A DNA stretch of 64,000 nt from NCBI GenBank assembly GCA_947525005.1, contig CANNUY010000005.1, positions 1 to 64,000 on the forward strand, given 5' to 3'. Shown here piece by piece: positions 8,581-17,666 of the stretch. A program made the position numbers and the translations under genes. The notes beneath the pieces are model-generated. The model worked only from the letters and a program-made list of their open reading frames with translations. It was not told the origin of the DNA and did not search any database. Origin of the DNA: an uncultured Candidatus Melainabacteria bacterium (lineage in GTDB: Bacteria > Cyanobacteriota > Vampirovibrionia > Gastranaerophilales > Gastranaerophilaceae). Positions within the stretch are counted from its first letter, which is position 1. Every line of letters starts with the position of its first letter.

Positions 8581-9297
8581 ATGATGTTTAATGCACAAGC
8601 GATTGTGAGAAAAAGTATAAATAACGCAACAACACAGTTTGATAAACTAGGTCACGTAGCTAATGATTTAGCAAACTATAACACTTATGGATACAAGTCT
8701 GTAAGATTTGAACAAATGCTAAGAGAAGATGGCTATGTAGAGGGTGTACAAAGAACTGATTGTATGCAAGGTTCTGTAAGAATTACAGAAAACCCTTATG
8801 ACGTTGCGATTGAAGGACAAGGATATATTCCTGTAACATCAGAAGATGGTCAAGTTCAATATACTCGTGATGGTTCAATGATAAAAGGTAAGGGTGGTTA
8901 TTTATATACCCGAGATGGTTGGCTAGTAGGTGGTGGAATTAAATTACCTGCAAACTGTTATAAATTTTCAATAAATAAAAATGGAGATGTTTATACTTAT
9001 GACGAAGCAGGTTCATTACCAAGACGAGTAGGAACTATTCCATTGGTTTCTTTTGCAAATCCTGAGATGTTAGATCAAGGTATAAATAACAAAATGGTTG
9101 CAACTGAAGAATCTGGTGAGCCTAAAATTATAAAGAACCACAATAGCATTAGACAAAATGCAATAGAGTGTTCAAATGTGTCTATTCAAGGCTCAGTTGG
9201 TGAAATGTTGAGATTGAATGCATCTATGATTGCGAGTATGCGTTTGTTAAAAGTTGCAGACGATATGTATAACAAAGGTATAAATATTAGAGAATAA
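8581..9297 (+). CDS. Flagellar rod protein, FlgF/FlgG type (second copy)
   Basis: 238 residues, same family as the preceding protein. N-terminal LGHVANDLANYNTYGYKSVRF, central NPYDVAIEGQGYIPV and YTRDGSMIKGKGGYLYTRDG, and the C-terminal SNVSIQGSVGEMLRLNASM are the conserved rod blocks. One of this pair should be the proximal rod FlgF and the other the distal rod FlgG; which is which is not settled by eye. AGGAGG precedes the ATG, 13 bases after the first gene. Confidence 0.9.
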   Translation: MMFNAQAIVRKSINNATTQFDKLGHVANDLANYNTYGYKSVRFEQMLREDGYVEGVQRTDCMQGSVRITENPYDVAIEGQGYIPVTSEDGQVQYTRDGSMIKGKGGYLYTRDGWLVGGGIKLPANCYKFSINKNGDVYTYDEAGSLPRRVGTIPLVSFANPEMLDQGINNKMVATEESGEPKIIKNHNSIRQNAIECSNVSIQGSVGEMLRLNASMIASMRLLKVADDMYNKGINIRE

Positions 9298-9338
9298 TAA
9301 AAGATAAAAAGTAAAAAACTTTGGAGGTTTAACTAACA

Positions 9339-9689
9339 ATGGGTTACGGAGCTTTAGATTCAATAGGAAGAACATCATTAATGATGAACTTGATTGCTCA
9401 AAAACAAAGAGCATTAGGTTCAAACTTGGCGAACGTTGATACCCCAGGTTATGTAAGACGAGATATTGATTTTAGCCAATATTTAGGTGGTGGAACAGAA
9501 GATTTGGAAACTAAATTAGCAAGAAAAATGGGACCATCGCCAATGCAACAATACGAGCAAAATGTTGAAATCAATCCTGCTGATGAGTTAACAGAAATGC
9601 AAAAAAACTCAATTTTATACACAATGGCAACAAGAAGAATGTCAAATATTATTACACAGATGAAAACAGTAATTAATGTAGGAAAGTAG
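9339..9689 (+). CDS. flgB: Flagellar basal-body rod protein FlgB
   Basis: 116 residues. The N-terminal block QKQRALGSNLANVDTPGYVRRDIDF is the FlgB/FlgC signature, and the C-terminal half (LTEMQKNSILYTMATRRMSNIITQMKTVIN) is the FlgB helix. It is a proximal rod subunit exported by the flagellar type III apparatus, so no Sec signal is expected. GGAGG sits ten bases before the ATG. Order here is F/G, F/G, B, C rather than the common B, C, fliE. Confidence 0.93.
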   Translation: MGYGALDSIGRTSLMMNLIAQKQRALGSNLANVDTPGYVRRDIDFSQYLGGGTEDLETKLARKMGPSPMQQYEQNVEINPADELTEMQKNSILYTMATRRMSNIITQMKTVINVGK

Positions 9690-9696
9690 GCTCATT

Positions 9697-10140
9697 ATGG
9701 GTATAATGGAATCAATGGACATAGGTGCTAACGCACTAAAAACACACGGTTTGAGAATAGATATTCATGCAAAGAATATTGCAAATATTGATACCCCAAA
9801 CTACGTAAGAAGAATTCCTGTGTTGAATGCAACTGAGGATATTTCGTTCAGAGGCGTTTTAAACCAGATGAAAAATGACGTATATGGAACAGGCACACTT
9901 CCGTATACACAAGGTGGTGTTGTATTTACAGGTGTAGTAGAAGACCCTACATTAGGTGAAAGAATTTACAGACCTGGACACCCTGACGCAGATGCAAATG
10001 GTTATATTAGATCATCAAATGTTAATGCGATGGTTGATATGGCCGATGCTATTATGGCTCAACGTGCTTATGAAGCCAACCTTGCTGTTGTAAACATAAC
10101 AAGAACTATGGCTTCAAGAGCAGTTGAAATCGGAAAATAA
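9697..10140 (+). CDS. flgC: Flagellar basal-body rod protein FlgC
   Basis: 147 residues. Blocks RIDIHAKNIANIDTPNYVRR, YRPGHPDADANGYIRSSNVN and MADAIMAQRAYEANLAVVNITRTM match FlgC from end to end. It builds the proximal rod with FlgB. Seven bases separate it from flgB. fliE, which usually follows, is absent here; the next gene lies on the other strand. Confidence 0.95.
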   Translation: MGIMESMDIGANALKTHGLRIDIHAKNIANIDTPNYVRRIPVLNATEDISFRGVLNQMKNDVYGTGTLPYTQGGVVFTGVVEDPTLGERIYRPGHPDADANGYIRSSNVNAMVDMADAIMAQRAYEANLAVVNITRTMASRAVEIGK

Positions 10141-10208
10141 TAAATTACAAGACATTATATAACATACAAAAAACCTTTAAATATTATAGAGAAAATATCA
10201 AACCGTTT

Positions 10209-10237
10209 GGTCAAGTTTATTGCTTGACCTTTTTATT
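10209..10237 (+). terminator. Terminator of the flagellar rod operon
   Basis: Stem GGTCAAG/CTTGACC followed by a T-rich run. It lies in the 3' end of the convergent regulator region. Confidence 0.7.
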
Positions 10238-10790
10238 TTTTTATAATGAATTTTTTTGCACAGTTTGTTAAAGTATTTACAAGTTCTGAATTTGAATAAA
10301 TATTCATACCATTGATATCAAGAACGGATTTAAACCTGTCTTGCCAAATATCGAATTGTTCTTCTTTTGATAGCCCAAGAACTTCTCCAATCATATTAAG
10401 TTCATTGTAATCAAGAGGTACAGGGAGAGCTCCTCTTAGAATATCTACAATATCAAGTCGTTTATTTCGTGGAAAAGATTTTAGAAAATCTACCACTTTC
10501 ATTTTTTTAGATTTTAATAACTCTTTTATTTTAGTAATAGTGTCATCTATCAAGATAGGTTCTTGAGGAATTCTATATTCTTCAAATTCTTCAGGTTCAA
10601 CTTCCATAACTGTTGCAATTCTCTCTAAGGTCGTAGAACGTGTTGAGAATGGAATAGTATTATCTATAAGGTTGTAGACGTATGAGAGGGTGACACCTAT
10701 CATTTGAGCAAAATCTTTTTTATGAAGACTGTTTTTTTCTAAAAACTCAGCAAGTTTTTTTGAACTTTGAATTTTAGTTTTTGATTTCAT
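10233..10790 (-). CDS. XRE-family helix-turn-helix regulator
   Basis: 185 residues. The HTH spans about residues 10-58 (AEFLEKNSLHKKDFAQMIGVTLSYVYNLID...TTLERIATVMEVEPEEF), the usual Cro/C1 layout. The rest (about 75-185) is helical and unassigned, with KMKVVDFLKSFPRNKRLDIVDILRG possibly a second HTH-like unit. Convergent with flgC. Target genes unknown. Confidence 0.75.
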   Translation of the reverse strand: MKSKTKIQSSKKLAEFLEKNSLHKKDFAQMIGVTLSYVYNLIDNTIPFSTRSTTLERIATVMEVEPEEFEEYRIPQEPILIDDTITKIKELLKSKKMKVVDFLKSFPRNKRLDIVDILRGALPVPLDYNELNMIGEVLGLSKEEQFDIWQDRFKSVLDINGMNIYSNSELVNTLTNCAKKFIIKK

Positions 10791-11033
10791 ATTAATAATC
10801 CTTTCTTTTTTAGTTCAGATATCAATATTATTTATTTTGTTGAATAATTTTTAAATAGTTAAGAGGTGGGTCGGGGAGGTAATATTTGTTTTATTTAAAA
10901 TAAGAAATAATTGAGGGTAACTTTAGGACGATATAATATTTGCGAACACAACATGCCATTGTGTGAAACAAAGTATTCATAAATCAACACTTCTGCGTAC
11001 ATAAAAAGACTTTTTATACATATTTATTTGTTT
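10791..11033. other. Intergenic region with a possible second promoter
   Basis: It holds TATAAT at about 10936, a small hairpin CACAA/TTGTG near 10960, and an ATAAAAA/TTTTTAT inverted repeat near 11001-11017. No coding frame is supported. Confidence 0.3.
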
Positions 11034-11045
11034 TATAATGATTTT
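11034..11045 (+). promoter_or_regulatory. -10 element six bases before the ClC start
   Basis: TATAAT at 11034-11039, then six bases to ATG at 11046, with no ribosome site. This points to a leaderless transcript; the -35 is weak. Confidence 0.45.
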
Positions 11046-12689
11046 ATGGCTAACAAATCAATGAGGGAATTTTTTAAAACAGAAATAATGCTTCAAGCTA
11101 TCTTGGTCGGTCTTGTGTCAGGTTTGTTAGTTGTGTTATTTAAAATCTCAATAAATTTTGTTTTTAATCTAATCACAAAACATTGTTTTAGTTGGTATTT
11201 ATTTCCATTAATAACAACATTAGGTGGACTTATTTCAGGATTTTTAGTTTCAAAATACGCACCAGAAGCGAAAGGAAGTGGTATTCCTTATGTAAAATCA
11301 AGCCTTATGCACTTAGGAAACCTTACACGTGTTCGTAGTATATTTGTCAAATTCTTTGGCGGTATTGCTTCAATTGGTACGGGTATGCCATTGGGTAGAG
11401 AAGGTCCAAGCGTTCAATTAGGTGCGGGTAGTGGTGCTTTAATTGGTAAACTTTTTAAACTAAGTGGAACTAATAAAGATAAACTTATTTCAGCAGGTGC
11501 TGGTAGTGCTATTGCTGCGACTTTTAATGCACCTATTGCAGGGACTATTTTTGTATTGGAAGAACTTATGCAAAAATTCAGTTCTTCAATTTTGTTTCCA
11601 GTGCTTATTGCGACTGTTACGGCATCATCTATCGCTCGATATATTTTAGGTGACAAAACATCTTTTCAAATCCCTGAAATCTCTGGAACAATCGATATTA
11701 ATATTATTATTTGTATAATTATTGGTGTTGTTTCAGGTGGTCTAGGTGTAGTTTTTTCAAAACTTATACATAAAAATAATTCGTTATTCCAATCTTTAAA
11801 AACAGAACCATATTTAAAAACGGCGATTGCAGGGTTGTTTGTTGGTGTTTTTGGATTATTTGTACCACAGGTTTTGGGTAGTGGGACAAATAGTGTTGAT
11901 AGTTTACTTATAAATGCAATACCTATCGCTTTAGTTTTAGTTATTTTACTATTAAAGTTCTTATTAACTCCATTTTGTTTTGGTTCAGGGGCTGTTGGTG
12001 GAATATTTTTACCAATGCTTATGATAGGGGCTTATATTGGTTATGTTTTGGGTTATGTATCAAATATATTAGGATTTGAGGTTAATATTGTTGTCACTTC
12101 TTTGATTGGTATGGCGGCGTTTTTATCTGCTGTTGCAAGAACTCCGATTACGGCAACTGTGATGGTTTTTGAGATGACGGGTGGGTATAATTTTATATTA
12201 TTTATAATGCTTGCTTGTGCGATTGCTGATTTAACAGCAGGTAAATTCAAACACAAACCTATATATTCAGAACTTATTGTCAATCAAGAAAAGAGTTCTT
12301 CTGATGCAAAAATCTTAGACTCTAAAAAGGTATTAGATGTTATGGTTAAGAGTACTGAAACTATTAAACAGACTTCTAGCCTTGTAGAAATATTAGACAA
12401 GATGAGAAATGAAAATGTGGATTTTTATCCTGTAGTTGATGAAAAAAATAATTTAATTGGGACTATACAGAAAGAAGATATAGAAGATGTTTTGATAAAT
12501 TGTGGAGATAAACCACTTAAGATACAAGATATTATGAATTCTAATATAATAACTGCAAATAAAGACCTTGATTTATATACATTATATTTTAGACTACATT
12601 CAAATAATTGTAGTAATGCAGTTGTTGTAAATCAAGCACACAAAGTGCTTGGTACTGTTTCAAGGTATGATATTCAGAAAGTATTGTAA
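11046..12689 (+). CDS. ClC-family chloride channel or transporter with CBS domains
   Basis: 547 residues. About ten to twelve membrane segments contain all ClC selectivity motifs: GSGIP, GREGPSVQ (carrying the gating glutamate of Cl-/H+ exchangers) and GGIFLPML. Two CBS domains (about 425-547) follow, which in this family bind nucleotides and gate transport. The start at 11046 is preferred over an in-frame TTG at 11028 because -10 sequence overlaps that TTG context. Likely a proton-coupled anion antiporter of the inner membrane. Confidence 0.93.
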   Translation: MANKSMREFFKTEIMLQAILVGLVSGLLVVLFKISINFVFNLITKHCFSWYLFPLITTLGGLISGFLVSKYAPEAKGSGIPYVKSSLMHLGNLTRVRSIFVKFFGGIASIGTGMPLGREGPSVQLGAGSGALIGKLFKLSGTNKDKLISAGAGSAIAATFNAPIAGTIFVLEELMQKFSSSILFPVLIATVTASSIARYILGDKTSFQIPEISGTIDINIIICIIIGVVSGGLGVVFSKLIHKNNSLFQSLKTEPYLKTAIAGLFVGVFGLFVPQVLGSGTNSVDSLLINAIPIALVLVILLLKFLLTPFCFGSGAVGGIFLPMLMIGAYIGYVLGYVSNILGFEVNIVVTSLIGMAAFLSAVARTPITATVMVFEMTGGYNFILFIMLACAIADLTAGKFKHKPIYSELIVNQEKSSSDAKILDSKKVLDVMVKSTETIKQTSSLVEILDKMRNENVDFYPVVDEKNNLIGTIQKEDIEDVLINCGDKPLKIQDIMNSNIITANKDLDLYTLYFRLHSNNCSNAVVVNQAHKVLGTVSRYDIQKVL

Positions 12690-13069
12690 GAAAGTTATTA
12701 GGTTAGGGGTATTCGTTATTCTGAGTGTGGTGCAAGTGTTTTGTGTAATAAACGTGGAATTCCTGTAAACTTATTTTAGACAAGTGTAACTAATTGTAAA
12801 CAAATTTTTTGAAAGAGTAAATTTTTCTTTAAAAAAATTTTTTATAAAAGTACGGGAATTAATTTAATATTTGAGTATATTTGTATAAATATAATTTCAA
12901 GTTATCTATACCAAAAAGAATTTTATTAATGGTTTAGACTCATTGTTTATGCTGTTTTTAGTAATGTTTTTTTTGATGTGGAAAAGTATGCTTGGCTTAG
13001 ATTTATTTAATATATTCAAATTAAGATTGATGAATTTACACATACATTATAAATAAAAATGGAGGAATT
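12690..13069. other. 380-base AT-rich intergenic region
   Basis: No open frame of interest. 12709-12770 contains a degenerate copy of an intergenic repeat related to 35718-35768 (TTCTGAGTG near its start, CGTGGAATTCCTGT at its end). GGAGGAATT at 13060 is the ribosome site of the next gene. Confidence 0.4.
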
Positions 13070-14155
13070 ATGGTTAACGGAGTACAATCACTGAATTATG
13101 GCTATGACAATTATTATTTAAACAATACTTATTACAATCCTGTCCCATTACAGTATAATAATTCAATTTATGACGATAGTGGTGCATCTGTTCCAAATGA
13201 TGCAAAAGCAAAAGATGGGAAAGATGATGGTTCTATAGGGTTTTTCTCGGCCGTCGGACACGCATTAAAAGGCGGTGTAAAATTTATAACGGGAATGTTT
13301 ACCGATGAAAACGGTGATTTTAGTATAAAACAAACCTTAAAAACAGCAGGTTTAGCAGCTATTATTGGCTTATCAACATTGATTCCTGTTGTTGGACCAT
13401 TTGTCCTTCCAACATTATGTGCATTGGGTGTTGCTGATGGTGGCTTAAAAGTAGCTAAAGGTTTTGTAAATGCAATGGATGCAAAAACTGATGCTGAAGC
13501 AGAACAAGCTTTTGAAAATATAGGTGAAGGTACCACAGAAGGTTTGTTATCTTATGTCGGTTATAAACAAACTGGAGGTTTCAAAGGTGCTTGGGATAAG
13601 GTAAAACCAACAGCTCCAACTTCAGGTGCACCAACATCAGAGCCAGTAGCTCAATTAGAAGCTCCAAAAACAACTGAGGTTACAGTTACGGAAAAACCTG
13701 TTACAGATTTAACAGTTCCTGAAAAAACACCAGTAAAATATACAGAAAATTCAAATGCATCAAGTTCATCAGCTAATACAAACAATACTTCATCTACTGG
13801 TTCTGCAAATTCAAGTTCAACAAATTCAAGTTCTGCAACTGGTAGTCCAAAAGGAAGTGCTTCTGCGACAGAAACTCAACCTATGAGCGAAAACGACAAA
13901 TTTATTTCAGAGATTTTCGGTAAAGTATCAAGCAGAAAAGGTGGTGGCATAAATAATTTAACAACTCAGGAAAAGGCAAAATTGGCTGAAATATTAGATG
14001 TACCATCAGGTGATTTAACTCATTTATCAAAAGCTCAAATAAAAAAATTAACAATCAAGCATCATCCTGATAGAGGTGGTTCAAATGAGATAATGCAATT
14101 AATAAATTATTTAAAAGATACATATAGTGAACCATCATTTAGAGCAGCAGCGTAA
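13070..14155 (+). CDS. J-domain protein with hydrophobic segment and N/Y-rich N-terminus
   Basis: 361 residues. The Asn/Tyr-rich lead (about 8-43) is followed by a hydrophobic, glycine-rich region (about 90-130), then a Ser/Thr/Asn/Ala-rich linker (about 185-275). The C-terminal end (about 300-352) is a J-domain-like helix pair with HPD at residues 332-334, the motif that stimulates DnaK ATPase. No signal peptide. A membrane-associated co-chaperone recruiting Hsp70, or a secreted effector mimicking one, is inferred. GGAGGAATT precedes the ATG. Confidence 0.7.
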   Translation: MVNGVQSLNYGYDNYYLNNTYYNPVPLQYNNSIYDDSGASVPNDAKAKDGKDDGSIGFFSAVGHALKGGVKFITGMFTDENGDFSIKQTLKTAGLAAIIGLSTLIPVVGPFVLPTLCALGVADGGLKVAKGFVNAMDAKTDAEAEQAFENIGEGTTEGLLSYVGYKQTGGFKGAWDKVKPTAPTSGAPTSEPVAQLEAPKTTEVTVTEKPVTDLTVPEKTPVKYTENSNASSSSANTNNTSSTGSANSSSTNSSSATGSPKGSASATETQPMSENDKFISEIFGKVSSRKGGGINNLTTQEKAKLAEILDVPSGDLTHLSKAQIKKLTIKHHPDRGGSNEIMQLINYLKDTYSEPSFRAAA

Positions 14156-14181
14156 ATTAAAAAATGAAGATGATTATAGAT

Positions 14182-14210
14182 ACAAGGCGACGGTTTTACC
14201 GTCGCCTTGT
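14182..14210. repeat. GGCGACGGT hairpin, copy 1
   Basis: Thirteen-base perfect stem ACAAGGCGACGGT with a TTT loop. The GGCGACGGT/ACCGTCGCC core is shared with the hairpin at 25658-25692. There is no T-run, so it may be a REP-like palindrome or a strong 3' stabiliser of the J-domain mRNA. Confidence 0.6.
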
Positions 14211-14370
14211 TGCTGTTAATATTTAAACTCTGACAAAACTAATGATAAATATTTTGGTTGGATATAGCTTAATAATAAGCTACTAGAGATTGAAATTTAT
14301 TAGGAAAATTTTTACTGATTTTGATTTTAGGCTTAATTGTAAACAAATGTAAACATATTCTTTAAAATCC

Positions 14371-14397
14371 TAAAGTTTCTGAAAAATATGTCGTAAT
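14371..14397 (+). promoter_or_regulatory. Sigma-28-like promoter
   Basis: TAAAGTTT at 14371-14378, exactly 11 bases, then GTCGTAAT at 14390-14397. The -35 and spacer fit the FliA consensus perfectly, the -10 imperfectly. Confidence 0.55.
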
Positions 14398-14446
14398 TAA
14401 AGACATAGGAATACAAAAGGAATCAGAAAGACAAAGGAAAAGGGAT

Positions 14447-14899
14447 ATGGCATTTGAAGTTTCATATTTGAATACTTATGGTTATGCTATTGATACAGCT
14501 AACTTAGGTAAAAATATCAAATTAGTTTGCGACAATGCTGCTAACAAAACTGCCGACACTGCCCACGAACTAATTCAACAAAACGTTGGTTCTAACTCTG
14601 CTTTGTTGTCTGAATATGCACAAAACATTGCTAAATCAAACGTAGCTCAACAGTTTGTTCTTGATAACAATCTTAAAGAAACTCTTAAGTTTCTTAATAG
14701 TGAAGCTGCTAAAAACAAAAGTTTAAAATCAAAAAAATATCAGTTTTCTATCAAAAAAGTTGCTACTGATGGTGACATCTTTAATTATGAAAATGATAGA
14801 GAATCAGAAGAATCTGAAATGTCAGAAGAAATCATTGATAACTTGGAAAACTTCGATATTAAAATTGACGAAAATATGAAAAATATTTTCGCAGCATAG
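14447..14899 (+). CDS. Small unrecognised protein, possibly of the flagellar regulon
   Basis: 150 residues, no signal peptide or membrane segment, predicted mostly helical, with an acidic C-terminal third (EDRESEESEMSEEIIDNLENFD region). Family not recognised. The sigma-28-like promoter 50 bases upstream suggests expression with motility genes, for example as an export chaperone or secreted late flagellar protein. AAAAGGGATATGG supplies a ribosome site. Confidence 0.55.
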   Translation: MAFEVSYLNTYGYAIDTANLGKNIKLVCDNAANKTADTAHELIQQNVGSNSALLSEYAQNIAKSNVAQQFVLDNNLKETLKFLNSEAAKNKSLKSKKYQFSIKKVATDGDIFNYENDRESEESEMSEEIIDNLENFDIKIDENMKNIFAA

Positions 14900-14932
14900 A
14901 ATTCATATATAATTTCCCTATAATTTCAACTT

Positions 14933-14957
14933 AAGCTCTTTAATGAGCTTTTTTTTT
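14933..14957 (+). terminator. Rho-independent terminator
   Basis: Stem AAGCTC/GAGCTT followed by an unbroken run of T. It ends the transcript of the 150-residue protein gene. Confidence 0.8.
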
Positions 14958-15056
14958 GCAAATTTATATTATGTGTTTAGTTATTTTTAGTGTTATTTCT
15001 TCGAATTACATAGTTTACGTTTGTTCAATATTTTGCGCTAAATTTCATTATTTTGC

Positions 15057-15062
15057 TATAAT
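15057..15062 (+). promoter_or_regulatory. Extended -10 promoter element
   Basis: TGCTATAAT is an extended -10 hexamer, placed 30 bases before the next gene's start. Confidence 0.5.
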
Positions 15063-15092
15063 ATTAATAAGGGATATAGAGGATATTATATT

Positions 15093-15728
15093 TTGGCTAG
15101 GTTACTTTTTACATTACTCATTTTAATCTTTTCAACACTTCAATCACAAGCGTTGGAAACTGTTAAAATTCAATATCAAGTTCCAATTAATTATAAATAT
15201 CTAAATGAACAGCAAATCAGCTCTCAAGCAGAACAATATTTCAATCAATATATGAAAACAAACGATCAAGCATCGCTTCAAAAGATGCTTTCAGCTTATT
15301 GTCTTTTAACGAATATAAACAAAGAAAACCCATTATATTTTGTTCGTGTAGGGATTGCTTATGACAAACTTAAAAATGACAGATATGCAAAATCATATTT
15401 TTGTCAGGGAATGTGTATTGAACACTCATATCCATACACATATTCAGCTTATGGTGATTTTTGGTTTGAAAGATGTAGGTTTAGAAAAGCACTCAGCAAC
15501 TATCTTACAGCGAACGATTTAGGTTATAATTCTAATTATGAAAACTTAGTAAAGGTAGGAACTTGTTTTGAAAAACTTGGCGATTACTCATCGGCTATAA
15601 ATTTTTATAGAAAAGCATTAAGTATAAAGCCTGATAATCAAGAGTTGTTAATAAGAACTCAACGGTTAGAAGAAAGGCTTCAACAAAATTCTTTGTATAA
15701 TGAACAAGAAAGAAGGATACAACAATAA
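15093..15728 (+). CDS. Exported TPR protein
   Basis: 211 residues starting at TTG, with GAGGA nine bases upstream. A signal peptide (MARLLFTLLILIFSTLQSQA) precedes three to four TPR units (about 85-195), e.g. YFVRVGIAYDKLKNDRYAKSYF and LVKVGTCFEKLGDYSSAINFY. It directly abuts the glycosidase gene, so the two should be co-transcribed and may act together in the periplasm. Confidence 0.75.
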   Translation: MARLLFTLLILIFSTLQSQALETVKIQYQVPINYKYLNEQQISSQAEQYFNQYMKTNDQASLQKMLSAYCLLTNINKENPLYFVRVGIAYDKLKNDRYAKSYFCQGMCIEHSYPYTYSAYGDFWFERCRFRKALSNYLTANDLGYNSNYENLVKVGTCFEKLGDYSSAINFYRKALSIKPDNQELLIRTQRLEERLQQNSLYNEQERRIQQ

Positions 15729-17666
15729 ATGAAAAAATTTTTATTATCAATAATATTATTTAGTTTTACAATCTCAAACTTTGCATTTGCAGGTGATGTA
15801 TTTACACCGTACGAAGTTCCAAAAGATGCTGTAGTATATTCAACTGCATCGAGAACCATTAATGCGATTGACCCAATAGTTGATGATGTAAACAAAAAAA
15901 CGTATTTTCCTGGTAATAGAAAAATAAATCAATTGGTAATTTATACAAAAGCTTATGGACCAAGAACAAACACAAACGAGTTTGGGGCAGAAGCAATAGT
16001 AAAAAATAATACAGTAGTAGCTCTTAGTGGAGCAGATTCTCTTATTCCTGAAGACGGTGTTGTTATTAGTGGACACGGCACTGCAAAAGCTTGGATTAAT
16101 AAAAATATTATTGTAGGTACAAAGATTTATATTGATGCTGAAAAAAATTCAATTACTGCATATACAACATCAGAAAGCTATATATATGGCGCTAAGGAAT
16201 GTATAAAAGAGGTTGTCGAGCTTATGAATTATTATAAGGCTCAAAACCCTGATTATTACACAAAAAAGATTGAAGAAAGTATAAAAGATGCAAATAATTG
16301 TATAAGAAAAGCTGAAGCAAAACCTTCTCAGGTTCAAGAATATTCTCAACTTGCAATCGATTATGCCAACAAAGCTCTTTCTCTAGTTATCCCTTATCGC
16401 TCAACAGAATTACGTGGGGTATGGATTAGACCAACAGAAAAAAATAGAGATGAGGTTGTTAATGTTGTTAATAAGCTAGCAAATGCTGGTATAAACAATA
16501 TTTTCTTAGAAACATATTTTCATGGTTTGACAATTTTCCCAAGCAAAACAATGGCTAAATATGGTTTTACTCAAGAAAACCCTATTTTTGAAGATTTTGA
16601 TGTTTTAAAAACATATTTAGAAGAATGTCATAAGAAAAATATTAAAGTAAATATATGGTTTGAAACATTTTATGTAGGTAATAGAAAACCTAGTGATAAT
16701 CCAAACAGTATTTTAAGTGTTTGTCCAACTTGGTCAAACTGTACTAAAAAAAGTTTTGACTCAAAAACTCCAGTACCTTGTGCATCTGAACATAATGGAT
16801 ATTTCTTAGATCCTGCAAATCCTGAAGTTCAAACATTTTTGATGCAATTATTATGTGAAATTATTTATTCATACCGACCTGATGGAATTAATATTGATTA
16901 TATTAGATATCCTCAAAGTAATGCTCCACAAAGATTTGGTGCAGATGCTTTAAACTGGGGATATACTCAGTTTGCTAGAGAGGATTTTAAATCAATCTAT
17001 GGAATAGACCCAGTTTGTGTAAACCCTTGCGACAACTTCTGGCAAGCGTGGTGTGATTATAGACGAGGAAAAGTAACTAATTTTGTTAGAAAACTTTCTC
17101 AAATATGTCATTCTAACGATATAATGCTTACGGCTGTTGTATTTCCGAACAGGTATGCAGCACTAGCAAATAAACATCAGGACTGGACAGTTTGGTCAAA
17201 CAATAATTATGTAGATGGATTCACTCCATTATTCTTGACTTGTGACCCTGCAACTGCTTCAGATTTGATGAAGAATATAGTTAAATACAAAAATCCTAAA
17301 ACAAAATTGTATGCAGGAATTTTTGTAACTTTTATGAACGGTTCACAATCTGACCTAATTAGACAAATACACGAGCTTAGAAAACTTAACTTAAATGGAT
17401 TTAGTATATTCGATTATGCACATTTTGGAGATAATTATATACAAACATTGAAACAAAGTATTTGCACTCCACCACCACAACCTAAGAGAATTATTCCTGT
17501 GCAGAAAACTACGCAAAAAACTTCTGCCAAGAAAACTCAAGCTAAATCAACAAAAACTAATAAAAAAGTTGAAAAAGCAAAACCTGAAACACAACAAAAG
17601 GTTTCAAAGAAATCAAAAGTAAAACGTAAGATAAAGAGATTGTTTGGAATTAAGCAGTCATCTTAA
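15729..17666 (+). CDS. GHL10-type exported glycoside hydrolase-like protein
   Basis: 645 residues: signal peptide (1-20), an N-terminal domain (about 35-150), then a GHL10/COG1649 TIM barrel (about 222-560) opening with ELRGVWIRPTEKN and containing HKKNIKVNIWFETFYVG and YRPDGINIDYIRYPQ, where the Asp pair is the likely catalytic region. The last 60 residues are a Lys-rich, Thr/Ser-rich tail ending in KRLFGIKQSS, perhaps wall or membrane binding. Family members are thought to act on peptidoglycan-like glycans; the substrate is not shown here. The gene starts one base after the TPR gene stops. Confidence 0.8.
   Translation: MKKFLLSIILFSFTISNFAFAGDVFTPYEVPKDAVVYSTASRTINAIDPIVDDVNKKTYFPGNRKINQLVIYTKAYGPRTNTNEFGAEAIVKNNTVVALSGADSLIPEDGVVISGHGTAKAWINKNIIVGTKIYIDAEKNSITAYTTSESYIYGAKECIKEVVELMNYYKAQNPDYYTKKIEESIKDANNCIRKAEAKPSQVQEYSQLAIDYANKALSLVIPYRSTELRGVWIRPTEKNRDEVVNVVNKLANAGINNIFLETYFHGLTIFPSKTMAKYGFTQENPIFEDFDVLKTYLEECHKKNIKVNIWFETFYVGNRKPSDNPNSILSVCPTWSNCTKKSFDSKTPVPCASEHNGYFLDPANPEVQTFLMQLLCEIIYSYRPDGINIDYIRYPQSNAPQRFGADALNWGYTQFAREDFKSIYGIDPVCVNPCDNFWQAWCDYRRGKVTNFVRKLSQICHSNDIMLTAVVFPNRYAALANKHQDWTVWSNNNYVDGFTPLFLTCDPATASDLMKNIVKYKNPKTKLYAGIFVTFMNGSQSDLIRQIHELRKLNLNGFSIFDYAHFGDNYIQTLKQSICTPPPQPKRIIPVQKTTQKTSAKKTQAKSTKTNKKVEKAKPETQQKVSKKSKVKRKIKRLFGIKQSS

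Noticed and set aside
11028..11045. Upstream TTG start for the ClC gene
   Set aside because: The TTG adjoins the TATAAT hexamer and has no ribosome site; ATG at 11046 fits better.
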